Assembly (NCBI RefSeq): GCF_042432495.1
Contig: NZ_JBHLXC010000002.1
Coordinates: forward strand, 496,001 to 560,000
From: Pseudochelatococcus lubricantis
GTDB taxonomy: Bacteria > Pseudomonadota > Alphaproteobacteria > Rhizobiales > Beijerinckiaceae
Direction: 5' to 3'
Length of the DNA stretch: 64,000 bases
The notes beneath the pieces are model-generated. The model was not told the DNA's origin. It saw only the letters and a list, made by a program, of their open reading frames with translations, and ran no database searches. The translations under genes and the position numbers were made by a program. Position 1 is the stretch's first letter. Each line of letters begins with the position of its first letter. This document shows, in pieces, positions 33,860 to 43,357 of this stretch.

Positions 33860-34690
33860 TCAATGGCCCTTGTTGCGCAACGCCTCGGCTTCCGTGTAGA
33901 AGCGCTTTTCCCACGCCTTGTGGTTGTCGAGCCCCTCGCGGATGAAGGGGGTGAAGACGGCGACGTTCAGCAGCAGCCAGTTGATCAGGCTCGCGGGGAA
34001 ACGCAGCGGCTTCACGAAGTCGACGAACAGGACCACGCGCGTCCTGTCGGTGTGATTCCACGCCTCGTGCTTGTAGGCGTCGTCGAAGACAAGCGCCTTG
34101 CCTTCCTCCCAGTGCAGCACCTGGTCGTCCACGCGGATGGCGAGCTTGTCGCGCGGCTCGGGCACGATCAGGCCCAGATGCAGCCGCAGGACGCCGTTGT
34201 AAGGGCCACGATGCGGCGGCAGGTGCTTGCCCGGCTCGAAGATGGAGAACATCGCCGTCTTGAGGCCGGGGATCTTCTGGACGATCCGCCATGTCTGCGG
34301 GCAGGCGGCGATGTTCTGCTCCGATTTGAGGCCGTAGCCCGTGAGGAAGAACGTCTTCCAGCGCGAATCGGTGCTGATGGTCTTCACGTCGGCCGAGATG
34401 TCCTGAAAGCTCGGCAACTCGCTCTGGCGTTCGAGCACCGCGTCGAGTTCGTGGCGAATCAGATGCCATTCGCGCTCGATGTCCGCGACCCAGGGAAAGG
34501 TGGCGTTGTCGTAGACCGGCGGGTTGCCGACCCTGGAATATCGCAGGTTAAGCCGCTCCGCCCACGCCACGATTCCCATCAGGACACGGGTGATGCGGCT
34601 CGGGCGCGTCATCGGCGCGATGCCTTCGGTTCCGAACTGCTGCGAGCCGGAATCCGGCGCCGGCGGCTTGTTTGCGGTGTCGGTAGCCAA
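33860..34690 (-). CDS. Aspartyl/asparaginyl beta-hydroxylase family protein (LpxO-like)
   Basis: A 276-residue Fe(II)/2-oxoglutarate dioxygenase-like protein. The core motif is PPHRGPYNGVLRLHLGL with metal-binding His, then VFDDAYKHEAWNHTD with the second His and RVVLFVDF. A hydrophobic stretch near the C-terminus (LINWLLLNVAVF) suggests membrane association, as in LpxO, which 2-hydroxylates lipid A acyl chains. TTG 34690 is chosen because AGGAGGTC lies 4-11 bp upstream; GTG 34717 is an alternative. Hydroxylation of a siderophore amino acid is possible but unlikely, as the gene is outside the operon. Confidence 0.75.
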   Translation of the reverse strand: MATDTANKPPAPDSGSQQFGTEGIAPMTRPSRITRVLMGIVAWAERLNLRYSRVGNPPVYDNATFPWVADIEREWHLIRHELDAVLERQSELPSFQDISADVKTISTDSRWKTFFLTGYGLKSEQNIAACPQTWRIVQKIPGLKTAMFSIFEPGKHLPPHRGPYNGVLRLHLGLIVPEPRDKLAIRVDDQVLHWEEGKALVFDDAYKHEAWNHTDRTRVVLFVDFVKPLRFPASLINWLLLNVAVFTPFIREGLDNHKAWEKRFYTEAEALRNKGH

Positions 34691-34929
34691 GATGACCTCC
34701 TGCCCAACCTCCTGCACGGGTGACGCCGGATCGGCGTTATCGCGGAGCAGCGCCAGGAGAATGCGGCCGACTCCGCTCCGGTCCCCGTCTCTTGCTAGAT
34801 CGTTTCGGCTGAGTCGGCAAGTATGACCGCAGTCGCATCTGCGATGCGCTATTATACTCCAGTCATATTTGAATCATTATAAGTAACGTGCAGGCTTCGA
34901 TAAATCGTTACTTGTCGAGCCCGCTGTTC

Positions 34930-35664
34930 CTATAGATCTCCGGCAAGGAAGCGCTCCCACATATGGGCCGTGCCGAAAAAGGCGTTGCGGTCCACGGGCT
35001 CCCCGATGCCGGGGATGGTGCCCTTGGCGGTATACTGCCAGAAATACCACCGCCGCCCGTCGAAGCGGGGTGTCGGATAGCGCGGGATGCTGCGAACCCA
35101 GATCGGATAGCGCTCGAATTCGCCCTGCATCACGTCCTTGAAGAAGGTGATGTCGGTGTAGATCACCGGCCGCTTGCCGTAGTGCTGCTCCATCGCGTTG
35201 AGCATGATCTTCATCTCGGCGATGGCCGCGGCGCGCGGGATCTTGCGCGGGCAGGTCTTCGAATGGCCGTTCCACTCCACGTCGAGCACCGGCGGCAGTG
35301 CATCGGGGTCGACGGGCACGTTCCGGATGAACCACGCCACCTGCTCGACCGCCGGCCGGCACCAGTAGGTGAAGTGATACGCGCCGCGCGGCACGTTGGC
35401 GATCCCCGCGGCATACCAGTTTTCGAGGAACCTCGGATCGATGTGGTCGCCCCCTTCCGTCGCCTTGATCCAGGCGAACGCGACGCCGCTGCGCCGGACC
35501 GTGACCCAGTCGATGTCGCCCTGCCAGCGGGAAACGTCTATGCCGTGGATCGGGTAGTCGGAAGGCACGGGCTCGCGCCGCTGCGTGGCGCAGGAGGCGA
35601 CCGCCACGGCAAGCAGGGCTGCCGTCAGCGGCTTCGTGAACCGGCTGGAAATAGACGCAAACAT
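34930..35664 (-). CDS. Glycoside hydrolase family 25 lysozyme, lipoprotein
   Basis: A 244-residue secreted GH25 muramidase. The signal peptide ends in a lipobox-like AVASC. The catalytic domain starts with YPIHGIDVSRWQGDIDW (catalytic Asp), followed by FAWIKATEGG, PRGAYHF, PVLDVEWNG (catalytic Glu region) and FWQYTAKGTIPG. It cleaves the MurNAc-GlcNAc bond of peptidoglycan. It appears to be a chromosomal housekeeping-type envelope enzyme rather than a phage endolysin, as no phage gene is near. It is monocistronic. Confidence 0.9.
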   Translation of the reverse strand: MFASISSRFTKPLTAALLAVAVASCATQRREPVPSDYPIHGIDVSRWQGDIDWVTVRRSGVAFAWIKATEGGDHIDPRFLENWYAAGIANVPRGAYHFTYWCRPAVEQVAWFIRNVPVDPDALPPVLDVEWNGHSKTCPRKIPRAAAIAEMKIMLNAMEQHYGKRPVIYTDITFFKDVMQGEFERYPIWVRSIPRYPTPRFDGRRWYFWQYTAKGTIPGIGEPVDRNAFFGTAHMWERFLAGDL

Positions 35665-36013
35665 CGCAAGACGATCCGCTTCAGGAACTATCAGACACGG
35701 ATCGTGACGAAGCCGGCCGGCGCGAATCCGCCGGAATGAACGCCTGCGTCCCAGACCGCGTGGTCACCATTGTACGTTTTCGGTTAAGACGAAGTGAATT
35801 GGCGGCAAAATTCCACCGGCTCCCGCGTCTCCGACGGTGCCCGCCGCGCGGCATGGTGCGGCGGCGATACGAATTCGGTTAATACAGTATATTGAATAGC
35901 ATACAAGATACACAGTTCGGATGTATTCTGTATTCTGCCATATGTGGGGGCAGATGCACGCCGCGACGCCTCTCCAGGTGGTTATCGGAATCGATCGAAC
36001 CAGGAGTTCTAAG
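35665..36013. other. Intergenic region upstream of aqpZ
   Basis: A 349-bp gap between divergent genes. The segment 35875-35940 is AT-rich and probably includes the aqpZ promoter. No repeat or RNA is recognised. Confidence 0.5.
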
Positions 36014-36736
36014 ATGAGCGACAGTTTCCCCGGAGCGGGCAAGGCCCTTGCGGCCGAGTTTCTGGGCACTTTCTGGCTGGTGCTCGGCGGCGCGGGCAGC
36101 GCCGTGCTGGCCGCGGGCGTCCCTGACGTGGGCATCGGCTATGCCGGTGTTGCCCTTGCCTTCGGCCTCACCGTCCTCACCGGCGCCTATGCCCTCGGGC
36201 ATATCTCCGGCGGGCATTTCAACCCGGCTGTCACGGTCGGCCTTTTCGTGGGCGGCCGCTTTCCGGCCCGGAACATCGGGCCCTACATCGTGGCGCAGGT
36301 GCTGGGCGCCATCGCGGCCGCGTTCGTGCTTTACCTGATCGCTTCCGGCAAGGCGGGTTTCGACGCCTCCGCGAGCGGCTTCGCCTCCAACGGCTACGGC
36401 GAACATTCGCCGGGCGGCTACTCGATTTTCGCCGCGATCGTGGTGGAGTTCGTGCTCACGGCCTTCTTCCTCATCGTCATCTTCGGCGCCACGGACGGGC
36501 GTGCGCCCGCCGGGTTCGCCCCGCTCGCCATCGGTCTCGCACTCACCCTCATCCACCTGATCAGCATTCCGGTCACCAACACCTCGGTCAACCCGGCGCG
36601 CAGCACGGGCGTCGCGCTGTTCCAGGGCGGCTGGGCGATCGCGCAGCTCTGGCTGTTCTGGGTGGTGCCGCTGCTCGGCGGCGCGGCGGGCGGCCTGATC
36701 TATCGTCACCTGCTTTCCAGCAACGACCAGCGCTGA
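36014..36736 (+). CDS. aqpZ: Aquaporin Z
   Basis: A 240-residue six-helix channel. It has the two NPA motifs GGHFNPAVTVG and NTSVNPARSTG and the AEFLGTFWLV start typical of AqpZ. The aromatic/arginine filter Arg follows the second NPA, indicating a water-selective channel rather than a glycerol facilitator. ATG 36014 (MSDSFPG) has CAGGAG upstream. It is monocistronic and convergent with the epimerase gene. Confidence 0.95.
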   Translation: MSDSFPGAGKALAAEFLGTFWLVLGGAGSAVLAAGVPDVGIGYAGVALAFGLTVLTGAYALGHISGGHFNPAVTVGLFVGGRFPARNIGPYIVAQVLGAIAAAFVLYLIASGKAGFDASASGFASNGYGEHSPGGYSIFAAIVVEFVLTAFFLIVIFGATDGRAPAGFAPLAIGLALTLIHLISIPVTNTSVNPARSTGVALFQGGWAIAQLWLFWVVPLLGGAAGGLIYRHLLSSNDQR

Positions 36737-36746
36737 TCCCTTGCGA

Positions 36747-37712
36747 TCACGGCGGTATGAGGGTGCTGCCCTCATACCGCAGGCCGCCCTCGCGATCGCG
36801 GGCGAGCAGCAGCGGGCCGTCGAGATCGACGTAGTCCGCCCCCTCGGCGATGACGAGCGCCGGCGTCATGCCGAGCGACGTGCCCACCATGCAGCCGACC
36901 ATGATGCCGAGACCGCGCGCGGCCGCCTCCCGCCGCAGCACGAGCGCGTCTGTCAGGCCGCCGGTCTTGTCGAGCTTGATGTTGACGGCCGTGTACCACG
37001 CGGGCAGTGCCGCAAGCGATGCCGCGTCGTGGATGCTTTCGTCCGCGCAGATGGCGACCGGCGTATCGATGCGGGCGAGGGCCCCGTCGTCGCCCGCCGG
37101 CAGCGGCTGCTCGATGAGTTCGACTTTCTCCCGCTCACAGGCCGCGATGTTGGCGCCGAGGTTGTCCGGCCGCCAGCCCTCGTTCGCGTCCACGATGAGG
37201 CGCGCGCGCGGCGCGCCCTCGCGCACGGCGGCGAGCCGCTCGATATCGCCGTCCCCGCCCAGCTTGACCTTCAGCAGCGGCCGCTCCGCCGCGCGCCTTG
37301 CGGCCTCGTACATCGATTCCGGTGTCCCGAGGCTCAGCGTGTAGGCGGTGGTCATCGGCGCGGGCTTCAGTGCGCCGGCGAGTGCATGGAGCGGGCGGCC
37401 ACTGGCGTGGACTTCGAGGTCCCACAGGGCGCAGTCGAGCGCGTTGCGCGCCGCGCCGGGCGTAAGCCGCCGGAGGAGGTCGGTGCGCATCAGGCCGTCG
37501 CGCACGGCCTCCGCGAGTCCGCGCAGCTGCGCCACGACGCTGTCGACGCTCTCGCCATAGCGCTTGTAGGGCACGCATTCGCCCCATCCGGCGTGTTCGC
37601 CCTCGCGCACGGTTGCGACCACGACGACGGCCTCGGTGCGGCTGCCGCGCGCGATGGTGAAGCTGCCGGCGATGGGCCAGTGCTCGACCGCGATCTCAAG
37701 TTCGCGCATCAT
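36747..37712 (-). CDS. Dipeptide epimerase (L-Ala-D/L-Glu epimerase-like, enolase superfamily)
   Basis: A 321-residue enolase-superfamily enzyme of the muconate-lactonising subgroup. It has the KVKLGG motif with catalytic lysines, metal ligands in LIVDANEGW, LIEQPLP and ICADESIH, and the second base in NIKLDKTGG. This set matches YcjG-type L-Ala-D/L-Glu epimerases that recycle murein peptides. The ATG overlaps the pirin stop by ATGA. The C-terminal YVDLDGPLLLARD is also characteristic. Exact dipeptide preference is not readable. Confidence 0.85.
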   Translation of the reverse strand: MMRELEIAVEHWPIAGSFTIARGSRTEAVVVVATVREGEHAGWGECVPYKRYGESVDSVVAQLRGLAEAVRDGLMRTDLLRRLTPGAARNALDCALWDLEVHASGRPLHALAGALKPAPMTTAYTLSLGTPESMYEAARRAAERPLLKVKLGGDGDIERLAAVREGAPRARLIVDANEGWRPDNLGANIAACEREKVELIEQPLPAGDDGALARIDTPVAICADESIHDAASLAALPAWYTAVNIKLDKTGGLTDALVLRREAAARGLGIMVGCMVGTSLGMTPALVIAEGADYVDLDGPLLLARDREGGLRYEGSTLIPP

Positions 37713-38689
37713 GCATCCGCCGCCGTGCCGCCCGTCGCCGCCTGCACGCGCACCGCGTCCGGAAGCGGGATGAATTCGTCCCGGTCGCCGACGGGCAGGT
37801 CGAACGTGCCCTTGCCCCACTGCTGTGCCTTCCAGGCCTCCTTCGCCGCCGTGATGCGCTCGTGCGACGAGGCGACGAAGTTCCACCACACGTAGCGCGG
37901 GCCGTTGAGCGTCGCGCCGCCGAGGATCATCAGCCGCGCGCCGCGCTCGCCGGCCGCGACGGTGATCGTGTCGCCCGGGCGGAACACCATCATGCGCCCG
38001 GCTTCGAAAGTCTGCCCGGCGACGGCGATGCTGCCTTCCGAGACGTAGATGCCCCGGTCCTCGTGGTCGTCCGGCAGCGGGAAGCGCGCGCCCGGTTGCA
38101 GCTGCACGTCGGCGTAGAACGTTTCCGAATAGACGGTGGCCGGCGCTTTCTCGCCATAGGCATGCCCCAGGATCAGCTTCAGCGAGACGCCCTCGTTCTC
38201 GATCACCGGCAGGTCGCGCGTGCCGTGGTGCTCGAAGACGGGCGCGTTGTCCTCCGCCCCCTCGGGAAGCGCGACCCATGTCTGGATGCCGAACAGGCTG
38301 TGCGGGCCCGCACGCCCCTGCGCGCTGGTGCGTTCGGAATGGGTCACGCCGCGTCCCGCGACCATCCAGTTCAGCTCGCCCGGGCGGATGATCTGGTCGC
38401 TGCCGATGCTGTCGCGGTGGTGAAAGTCGCCGCGATAGAGATAGGTGACGGTGCCGAGCCCGATGTGGGGATGCGGGCGCACGTCGATCCCCGCGCCGGT
38501 GAGGAACTCGGCCGGTCCGGCCTGATCGAAGAATATGAACGGCCCCACCATCTGGCGCCTTGGCGCCGGCAGGGCGCGGCGCACCTCGAAGCCGCCGAGG
38601 TCGCGCGTGCGGGGAATGATCAGCGTTTCGATGGCGTCGGCGCCGGTGTCGTCCGGGCAACCGGGTTCGAGGGCGGGGTTCCAGCTCAT
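37709..38689 (-). CDS. Pirin family protein
   Basis: A 326-residue bicupin of the pirin family. The N-terminal metal site is HPHIGLGTVTYLYRGDFHHRDS with three histidines, followed by RGVTHSERT with the fourth-ligand region. A C-terminal cupin ends in GPRYVWWNFVASSHERI. Some pirins act as quercetinase-like dioxygenases and others as redox or transcription cofactors; none of this is decided by sequence. ATG 38689 has GGGAGGA upstream. It is translationally coupled to the dipeptide epimerase gene. Confidence 0.92.
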   Translation of the reverse strand: MSWNPALEPGCPDDTGADAIETLIIPRTRDLGGFEVRRALPAPRRQMVGPFIFFDQAGPAEFLTGAGIDVRPHPHIGLGTVTYLYRGDFHHRDSIGSDQIIRPGELNWMVAGRGVTHSERTSAQGRAGPHSLFGIQTWVALPEGAEDNAPVFEHHGTRDLPVIENEGVSLKLILGHAYGEKAPATVYSETFYADVQLQPGARFPLPDDHEDRGIYVSEGSIAVAGQTFEAGRMMVFRPGDTITVAAGERGARLMILGGATLNGPRYVWWNFVASSHERITAAKEAWKAQQWGKGTFDLPVGDRDEFIPLPDAVRVQAATGGTAADA

Positions 38690-38810
38690 GATGCGTCCTC
38701 CCGGCGCGTGTGCGCCCGTTGTTCTCGCCGGCGCCGATTCTACAGCATCGGGCCGCAGGGCGGATACCGCTAATTCGACAGGGGCCGGAAAGAAACCGGC
38801 AGGCGCCCAG

Positions 38811-39353
38811 TCAGGGCACATCCCGGCGGCAGGGTGCCTGCGGCGGCCCGTCGTCGAGCATGAGCTGCAGGATGGCGAGATCGAGCCAGCGGCCGAATTT
38901 CGTCCCCACCTCGTTGTGGCGGCCGGCCTCCACGAAACCGAACCGGCGGTGCAGCGCGATCGAGGCGCCGTTTCCCGCTTCGATGGCGGCAATCATCGCG
39001 TGCCGCCCCTGCGCGCGCGCTTCCTCGATCAGCCGTGCCAGCAGCAGCCCGCCGATGCCCGCGCGATGGTGGCGCGGATGCACATAGATGGAATGCTCGA
39101 CGGTGTGCCGGTAGCCGTCGTGGGGCCGCCACGCGCCGAAGGTGGCATAGCCGAGCACCTCGCCGGCCGGCGTATCCTCCGTGGCCGCGACCAGAACCGG
39201 GAAGCCGCCACCCTGCCGGGCCGCGAGCCAGGCGGCGCGGTCGGCCTCGTCCACGACGGTCTCGTTCCAGATGGCGGTCGTGTTGGCGACGGCGTCGTTG
39301 TAGATCGCCGTGATTCCCTTCACGTCCGCCGCAGCGGCGGGCCTTATCAGCAT
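38811..39353 (-). CDS. GNAT family N-acetyltransferase (PAT/MddA-like)
   Basis: A 180-residue acetyltransferase of the phosphinothricin/methionine sulfoximine group. It begins IRPAAAADVKGITAIYNDAV, carries NTTAIWNE, and has the acetyl-CoA site HRAGIGGLLLARL followed by NGASIALHRRFGFVEAGR. Members acetylate small amine toxins or methionine derivatives and give natural tolerance to them. Substrate is not assignable. ATG 39353. The gene stands alone. Confidence 0.88.
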   Translation of the reverse strand: MLIRPAAAADVKGITAIYNDAVANTTAIWNETVVDEADRAAWLAARQGGGFPVLVAATEDTPAGEVLGYATFGAWRPHDGYRHTVEHSIYVHPRHHRAGIGGLLLARLIEEARAQGRHAMIAAIEAGNGASIALHRRFGFVEAGRHNEVGTKFGRWLDLAILQLMLDDGPPQAPCRRDVP

Positions 39354-39441
39354 TCCGAACCTCACGCATCGCGGGTGGCCCGATGGCCCCCACGCTTCTT
39401 TTCTGGAGCGAGCGCCTTTACCCGTCAAATGATTCCATGGC

Positions 39442-39939
39442 TCAGCCGCGCTGGGGAACGAGCATCCGCCGCAGGGTTCCGTCGTGGAGCCAGAAAGCGT
39501 GGAAAAGTGCCGCGCCGGCATGCCCGAGGATGAGCACGATGAAGAGGGGCTTGGCGACCGTATGCACGCCTCCCCACGGCTCGCCCGCATAGAAGCCGAG
39601 CAGGCCGGTGACGGGTGCGGCGACGAGCAGCAGGTAGAACAGGTGGTGCATGCCAGCCGCGAGTTTGCCGGTGAGGCCCTCGTCGACCGGCGCCGGCACG
39701 CCGCGCGCGACGCGCAGCGCAAGCCGCAACGCCACCAGCGCGAGGACGGCGATGCCCAGCCAGTAGTGCGCGCTGGCCAGCGCGCCATCTGCGCCGGCGG
39801 GCGTACCGCCTTCCTCGCGCGCCTTGACGGCGTGAGCCATGCTCTCCCCGAAGGCGAGCTGGAAGAAGACGATGGCGGCAATGATCCAGTGGAGTGTGAT
39901 TTGCGCGAGCGAATATCCGGTTGGTGCGGGGTGGGACAT
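39442..39939 (-). CDS. Cytochrome b561 family protein
   Basis: A 165-residue four-helix membrane protein of the bacterial cytochrome b561 (CybB) family. It has His residues in TLHWIIAAIVFF, ASAHYWLGIAVL, GMHHLFYLLL and ILGHAGAALFHAFWLHDG, fitting two b-type hemes. The end HDGTLRRMLVP is typical. It could act as a superoxide:ubiquinone oxidoreductase or electron carrier. The ATG start 39939 is clear. Confidence 0.9.
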   Translation of the reverse strand: MSHPAPTGYSLAQITLHWIIAAIVFFQLAFGESMAHAVKAREEGGTPAGADGALASAHYWLGIAVLALVALRLALRVARGVPAPVDEGLTGKLAAGMHHLFYLLLVAAPVTGLLGFYAGEPWGGVHTVAKPLFIVLILGHAGAALFHAFWLHDGTLRRMLVPQRG

Positions 39940-40116
39940 GGTTCCGTTCTCCTGACGTCTGCGATGGGCGCGACGGCACCGATCTGACGCTGCGAAGCTG
40001 ACACCACTCTGAAAACGGATGCGGCGCGCGCGCCGGGCGTCATTCTGTCGCAATTGCCCGGTGCCTGACCCCACGCCCGGTCCAGCGCCTGCCGGGAACG
40101 GCCGTTTCGCGCCGCC

Positions 40117-41481
40117 TCAGGGATTGTCGAGGCTGAAGACGCGCCGCCGGTCGTCGTAGGCGAAGATCTCGGCGTAGCGGCCGAGGTCGATGACGGTGCG
40201 CAGGGTCCGCGCGCCGGCGCGTGGCGACATGTGGTCCTCCAGCTCGTCCAGGAACCGGTGCCAGGGCGCGCGATGGCCGGGCCGCTCGTCGAGCACGCGC
40301 CGGATGTGGGCCGCGAGCGCGACATAGGTGAGCAGATGCTGGGCGAAGAGGTGCTTGCGCGCGTCGGTGTCCGCGTCGGCGAAGCGCTTGCCCTCCGGTG
40401 TCAGCGTGATGTCGCCGCCCGCCATTTCCGCGAAGCGCAGCATCTGCAGCGTCTCGGCGACAGGGAAGAGCCTGTCGATCTCCAGATTCAGCGACGCGGC
40501 GATGACGGGCAGATCGGCCTTGCCGTCATAGGGCGGTCCCGCGACGGCCTCGATCAGGCCCGCCAGCATGTTCGACGACACGGGCGGCAGGACGGTGCCG
40601 ATCCCCGCGCCGGGAAAAAGCTCGGTTCGCGTGCCCGCGGCCCGGACGGCGGCTGCGGTCGTCATTTCCACGTAAAGGCGCTCGACGATATCGCGGAAAC
40701 CGGGGTCGAGGCGGACGCGGGGCTGCGGCAGGTCGACCGCGATCTCCTTGAGGATGCGGCCCGGATTGCAGCCGAAAACGAGGATGCGATCGCACATCAG
40801 CACGGCCTCCTCGATATTGTGGGTGACGAGGATCACGCCGCGGATCGGCAACTGGCCCTCCGCCCAAAGGTCGAGAAAGTCGGTGCGCAGGGTCTCCGCC
40901 GTCAGCACGTCGAGCGCCGAGAACGGCTCGTCCATCAGCAGGATGGCGGGGTGGACGACGAGTGCGCGCGCAAAGCCGACACGCTGGCGCATGCCGCCCG
41001 ACAACTCGCGCGGATAGGCGGATTCGAAGCCGTCGAGCCCGATCAGGTCGATCGCGTCGAGCGAGCGGCGGCGGATTTCATCGGGCGGCAGGCACAGCGC
41101 CTCAAGCCCCAGCTGCACGTTTTCCAGCACGGTGAGCCAGGGAAACAGCGCCGCGCTCTGGAACACCATGGCCACGCCGGGCGGCGGCCCGGCCACCTCC
41201 TGCCCCAGGCAGGTGACGGAGCCGGCGACCGGCGCGGCGAGCCCGGCGATGAGCCGCAGAAGCGTCGACTTGCCGGAGCCCGATCGCCCGAGCAGGCCGA
41301 TGACCTCGCCTTCCCGCAAGGTCAGGTCGATTCCGTCGAGAACGAGCAGCTCGCCTCCGTCCGGCCTGGGGAAGGACTTGCGCACGCCGCGCAGCTCCAG
41401 CAGGGGGGCGGCGTCCGGAAGGGCGGGGCCGCGGGATGCCGGGTCCGGGCGGCCGGCCGTATCGTGGTGTGAGGTGTTCAT
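40117..41481 (-). CDS. ABC transporter ATPase of the nitrate/sulfonate/taurine type with C-terminal AAA-associated domain
   Basis: A 454-residue protein. The first about 260 residues are an ABC ATPase with Walker A GRSGSGKST, the signature LSGGMRQR and Walker B ILLMDEPFSALD. The last about 150 residues match the ABC-associated C-terminal domain found in some NitT/TauT-type ATPases (with AASLNLEIDRLFPVAETLQMLRFAEM). It energises the fused permease encoded 12 bp upstream. No periplasmic binding protein is next to it, so the substrate is unknown. Confidence 0.9.
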   Translation of the reverse strand: MNTSHHDTAGRPDPASRGPALPDAAPLLELRGVRKSFPRPDGGELLVLDGIDLTLREGEVIGLLGRSGSGKSTLLRLIAGLAAPVAGSVTCLGQEVAGPPPGVAMVFQSAALFPWLTVLENVQLGLEALCLPPDEIRRRSLDAIDLIGLDGFESAYPRELSGGMRQRVGFARALVVHPAILLMDEPFSALDVLTAETLRTDFLDLWAEGQLPIRGVILVTHNIEEAVLMCDRILVFGCNPGRILKEIAVDLPQPRVRLDPGFRDIVERLYVEMTTAAAVRAAGTRTELFPGAGIGTVLPPVSSNMLAGLIEAVAGPPYDGKADLPVIAASLNLEIDRLFPVAETLQMLRFAEMAGGDITLTPEGKRFADADTDARKHLFAQHLLTYVALAAHIRRVLDERPGHRAPWHRFLDELEDHMSPRAGARTLRTVIDLGRYAEIFAYDDRRRVFSLDNP

Positions 41482-41493
41482 CCTGTCCTCCCG

Positions 41494-43251
41494 TCAGTCG
41501 AGGCTGAACTTGCGTTCGGCGAAGGCGTAGAGGGGCCGCCAGAACGTGCGGTTGATGACGACGACGAACCCGCTCATCACGGCGATGCCGAGCACGACGC
41601 GGTGGAAATCGCCGGCCGCCGTCGCCTCGGCGATATAGGCGCCGAGGCCGTGGGCCTTCAGCGTCGTGTCGCCCCAGCTCGCGAGTTCGGCGACGATGCT
41701 GGCGTTCCACGAACCGCCGGAGGCGGTGATCGCGCCCGTCATGTAGAACGGAAAGACGGCGGGCAGCGCGATCCGTCGCCACCACAGCCAGCCGCGCACG
41801 CGCAGGTTGGTGCCGATGTCGCGGAACTCGCCGGGGATCGTCGACGCGCCGGCGATGACGTTGAACAGGATGTACCACTGCGTGCCGAGGATCATCAGCG
41901 GACTCAGCCAGATGTCCGGATCGAGCCGCAGCGCCGCGATGGCGGAGACGGCGAGCGGGAACAGCAGGTTGGCGGGAAAGGCCGCCAGAAACTGGGCCAC
42001 CGGCTGGGCGATGCGCGCCGCCGCCGGCCGCAGCCCCAGCCAGACGCCGACGGGCACCCACACAAGGCTCGCGAGCGCGATCAGCACGAAGACGCGCACC
42101 ATGGTGGCGAGGCCGAGGAGGACGGTGCGCCCCGCTTCCGCCAGCGTGACGCCCGTGAACACGAATGTGGCGGTCTTCCACAGGGCGAACAGGCACACGG
42201 CCGCGACCGCGGCATACCAGAGCCGCTCGCGCCAGCGCGCAGCCGTTTCCCCGGCCGCCGTGGCCGGCACGCGGGCAGCCGCCGGGGGCGGTGCTATCCG
42301 GTAAGTCCACCGCCAGGCGGCCGCGAGCGGCGCGATGGCCGTCGCTATCAACCGCGAGCGGCGCAGTGCGGTCAGCACCCAGGCGCGTGGCGGCGGGCCG
42401 CCGGTGTCGTCCTGCCCGACGCGGAACCGGTCGGCCCAGGCCACCAGCGGCCGGAAGAGCAACTGGTCCCAGAGCAGGATCACGGCCAGCATGGCGGCAA
42501 TGGCCCAGCCGATGGCGCCGATGTCGCGCCGCTCGATGGCTAGCGCGATGTAGGAGCCGACGCCGGGCAGTGTGACGGTGGTCTCGCCGACGCTGATCGC
42601 CTCCGCCGCGACGACGAAGAACCAGCCGCCCGAGATGGACATCATCATGTTCCACACCAGCGCCGGCATGGCGAACGGCACGTCGAGCCGCCAGAAGCGC
42701 ATCCATGCGCTGAGGCGGAAAGAACGCGACGCCTCGACGAGTTCCTTCGGCACCGTGCGCAGCGAATGGTAGAAGCTGAACGCCATGTTCCACGCCTGGC
42801 TGGTGAAGATGGCGAAAATGGCGGCCAGTTCCGCGCCCAGTGCCTTCCCCGGCGCCAGCGACATGAAGAAGACGACCGTCACCGAGATGAAACCGAGGAT
42901 CGGCACGGACTGGAGAATGTCGAGCAGCGGAATCAGGATCTGTTCCGCATGCCGGCTGCGCGCGGCACAGGTCGCGTAGGTGAAGGTGAAGACGAGCGAC
43001 AGCGCCATCGCCGCCAGCATGCGCATGGACGTGCGCAGCGCATATTCCGGCAGGGCCGCTGGAGAAAGGTCTATCGCGCCGGTGCCCGGGCCGGGCAGGG
43101 GCTGCATCAGCCCGAGGCTCGCCTGCGCGAGCAGGACGACGGCGCCGAGTACGAGCAGCACGGCGACGAGGTCCCAGACGGTCAGGGTACGGCGGAAGGA
43201 CGGTGGAGCGGCGCGGGGATCGCCGGCCGGTGCGCTGGAATTCGCGATCAT
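41494..43251 (-). CDS. Fused double ABC permease of the NitT/TauT type
   Basis: A 585-residue membrane protein made of two binding-protein-dependent permease domains in tandem (about residues 70-280 and 350-580). Each has the EAA-type loop (SRSFRLSAWMRFWRLDVPFAMPALVW, and NLRVRGWLWWRRIALPAVFPF). Each half would be a full permease in ordinary systems, so this single chain replaces a dimer. Such double permeases pair with AAA-associated ATPases as here. Substrate unknown; nitrate/sulfonate-like anions or bicarbonate are family possibilities. Confidence 0.9.
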   Translation of the reverse strand: MIANSSAPAGDPRAAPPSFRRTLTVWDLVAVLLVLGAVVLLAQASLGLMQPLPGPGTGAIDLSPAALPEYALRTSMRMLAAMALSLVFTFTYATCAARSRHAEQILIPLLDILQSVPILGFISVTVVFFMSLAPGKALGAELAAIFAIFTSQAWNMAFSFYHSLRTVPKELVEASRSFRLSAWMRFWRLDVPFAMPALVWNMMMSISGGWFFVVAAEAISVGETTVTLPGVGSYIALAIERRDIGAIGWAIAAMLAVILLWDQLLFRPLVAWADRFRVGQDDTGGPPPRAWVLTALRRSRLIATAIAPLAAAWRWTYRIAPPPAAARVPATAAGETAARWRERLWYAAVAAVCLFALWKTATFVFTGVTLAEAGRTVLLGLATMVRVFVLIALASLVWVPVGVWLGLRPAAARIAQPVAQFLAAFPANLLFPLAVSAIAALRLDPDIWLSPLMILGTQWYILFNVIAGASTIPGEFRDIGTNLRVRGWLWWRRIALPAVFPFYMTGAITASGGSWNASIVAELASWGDTTLKAHGLGAYIAEATAAGDFHRVVLGIAVMSGFVVVINRTFWRPLYAFAERKFSLD

Positions 43252-43357
43252 GCCCGCTCACCCCCGTCGCGGCGGAGCGCTCCGGCCGGACGTTCCGTTT
43301 CCCGGCTGCAGGCCGCCCTCATATGCCACCTTTCGATACCACCATCGCGTCCCGATG

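Noticed and set aside
34930..35664. Phage endolysin
   Set aside because: It has a lipoprotein-type signal and no phage genes nearby; a host envelope enzyme is more likely.
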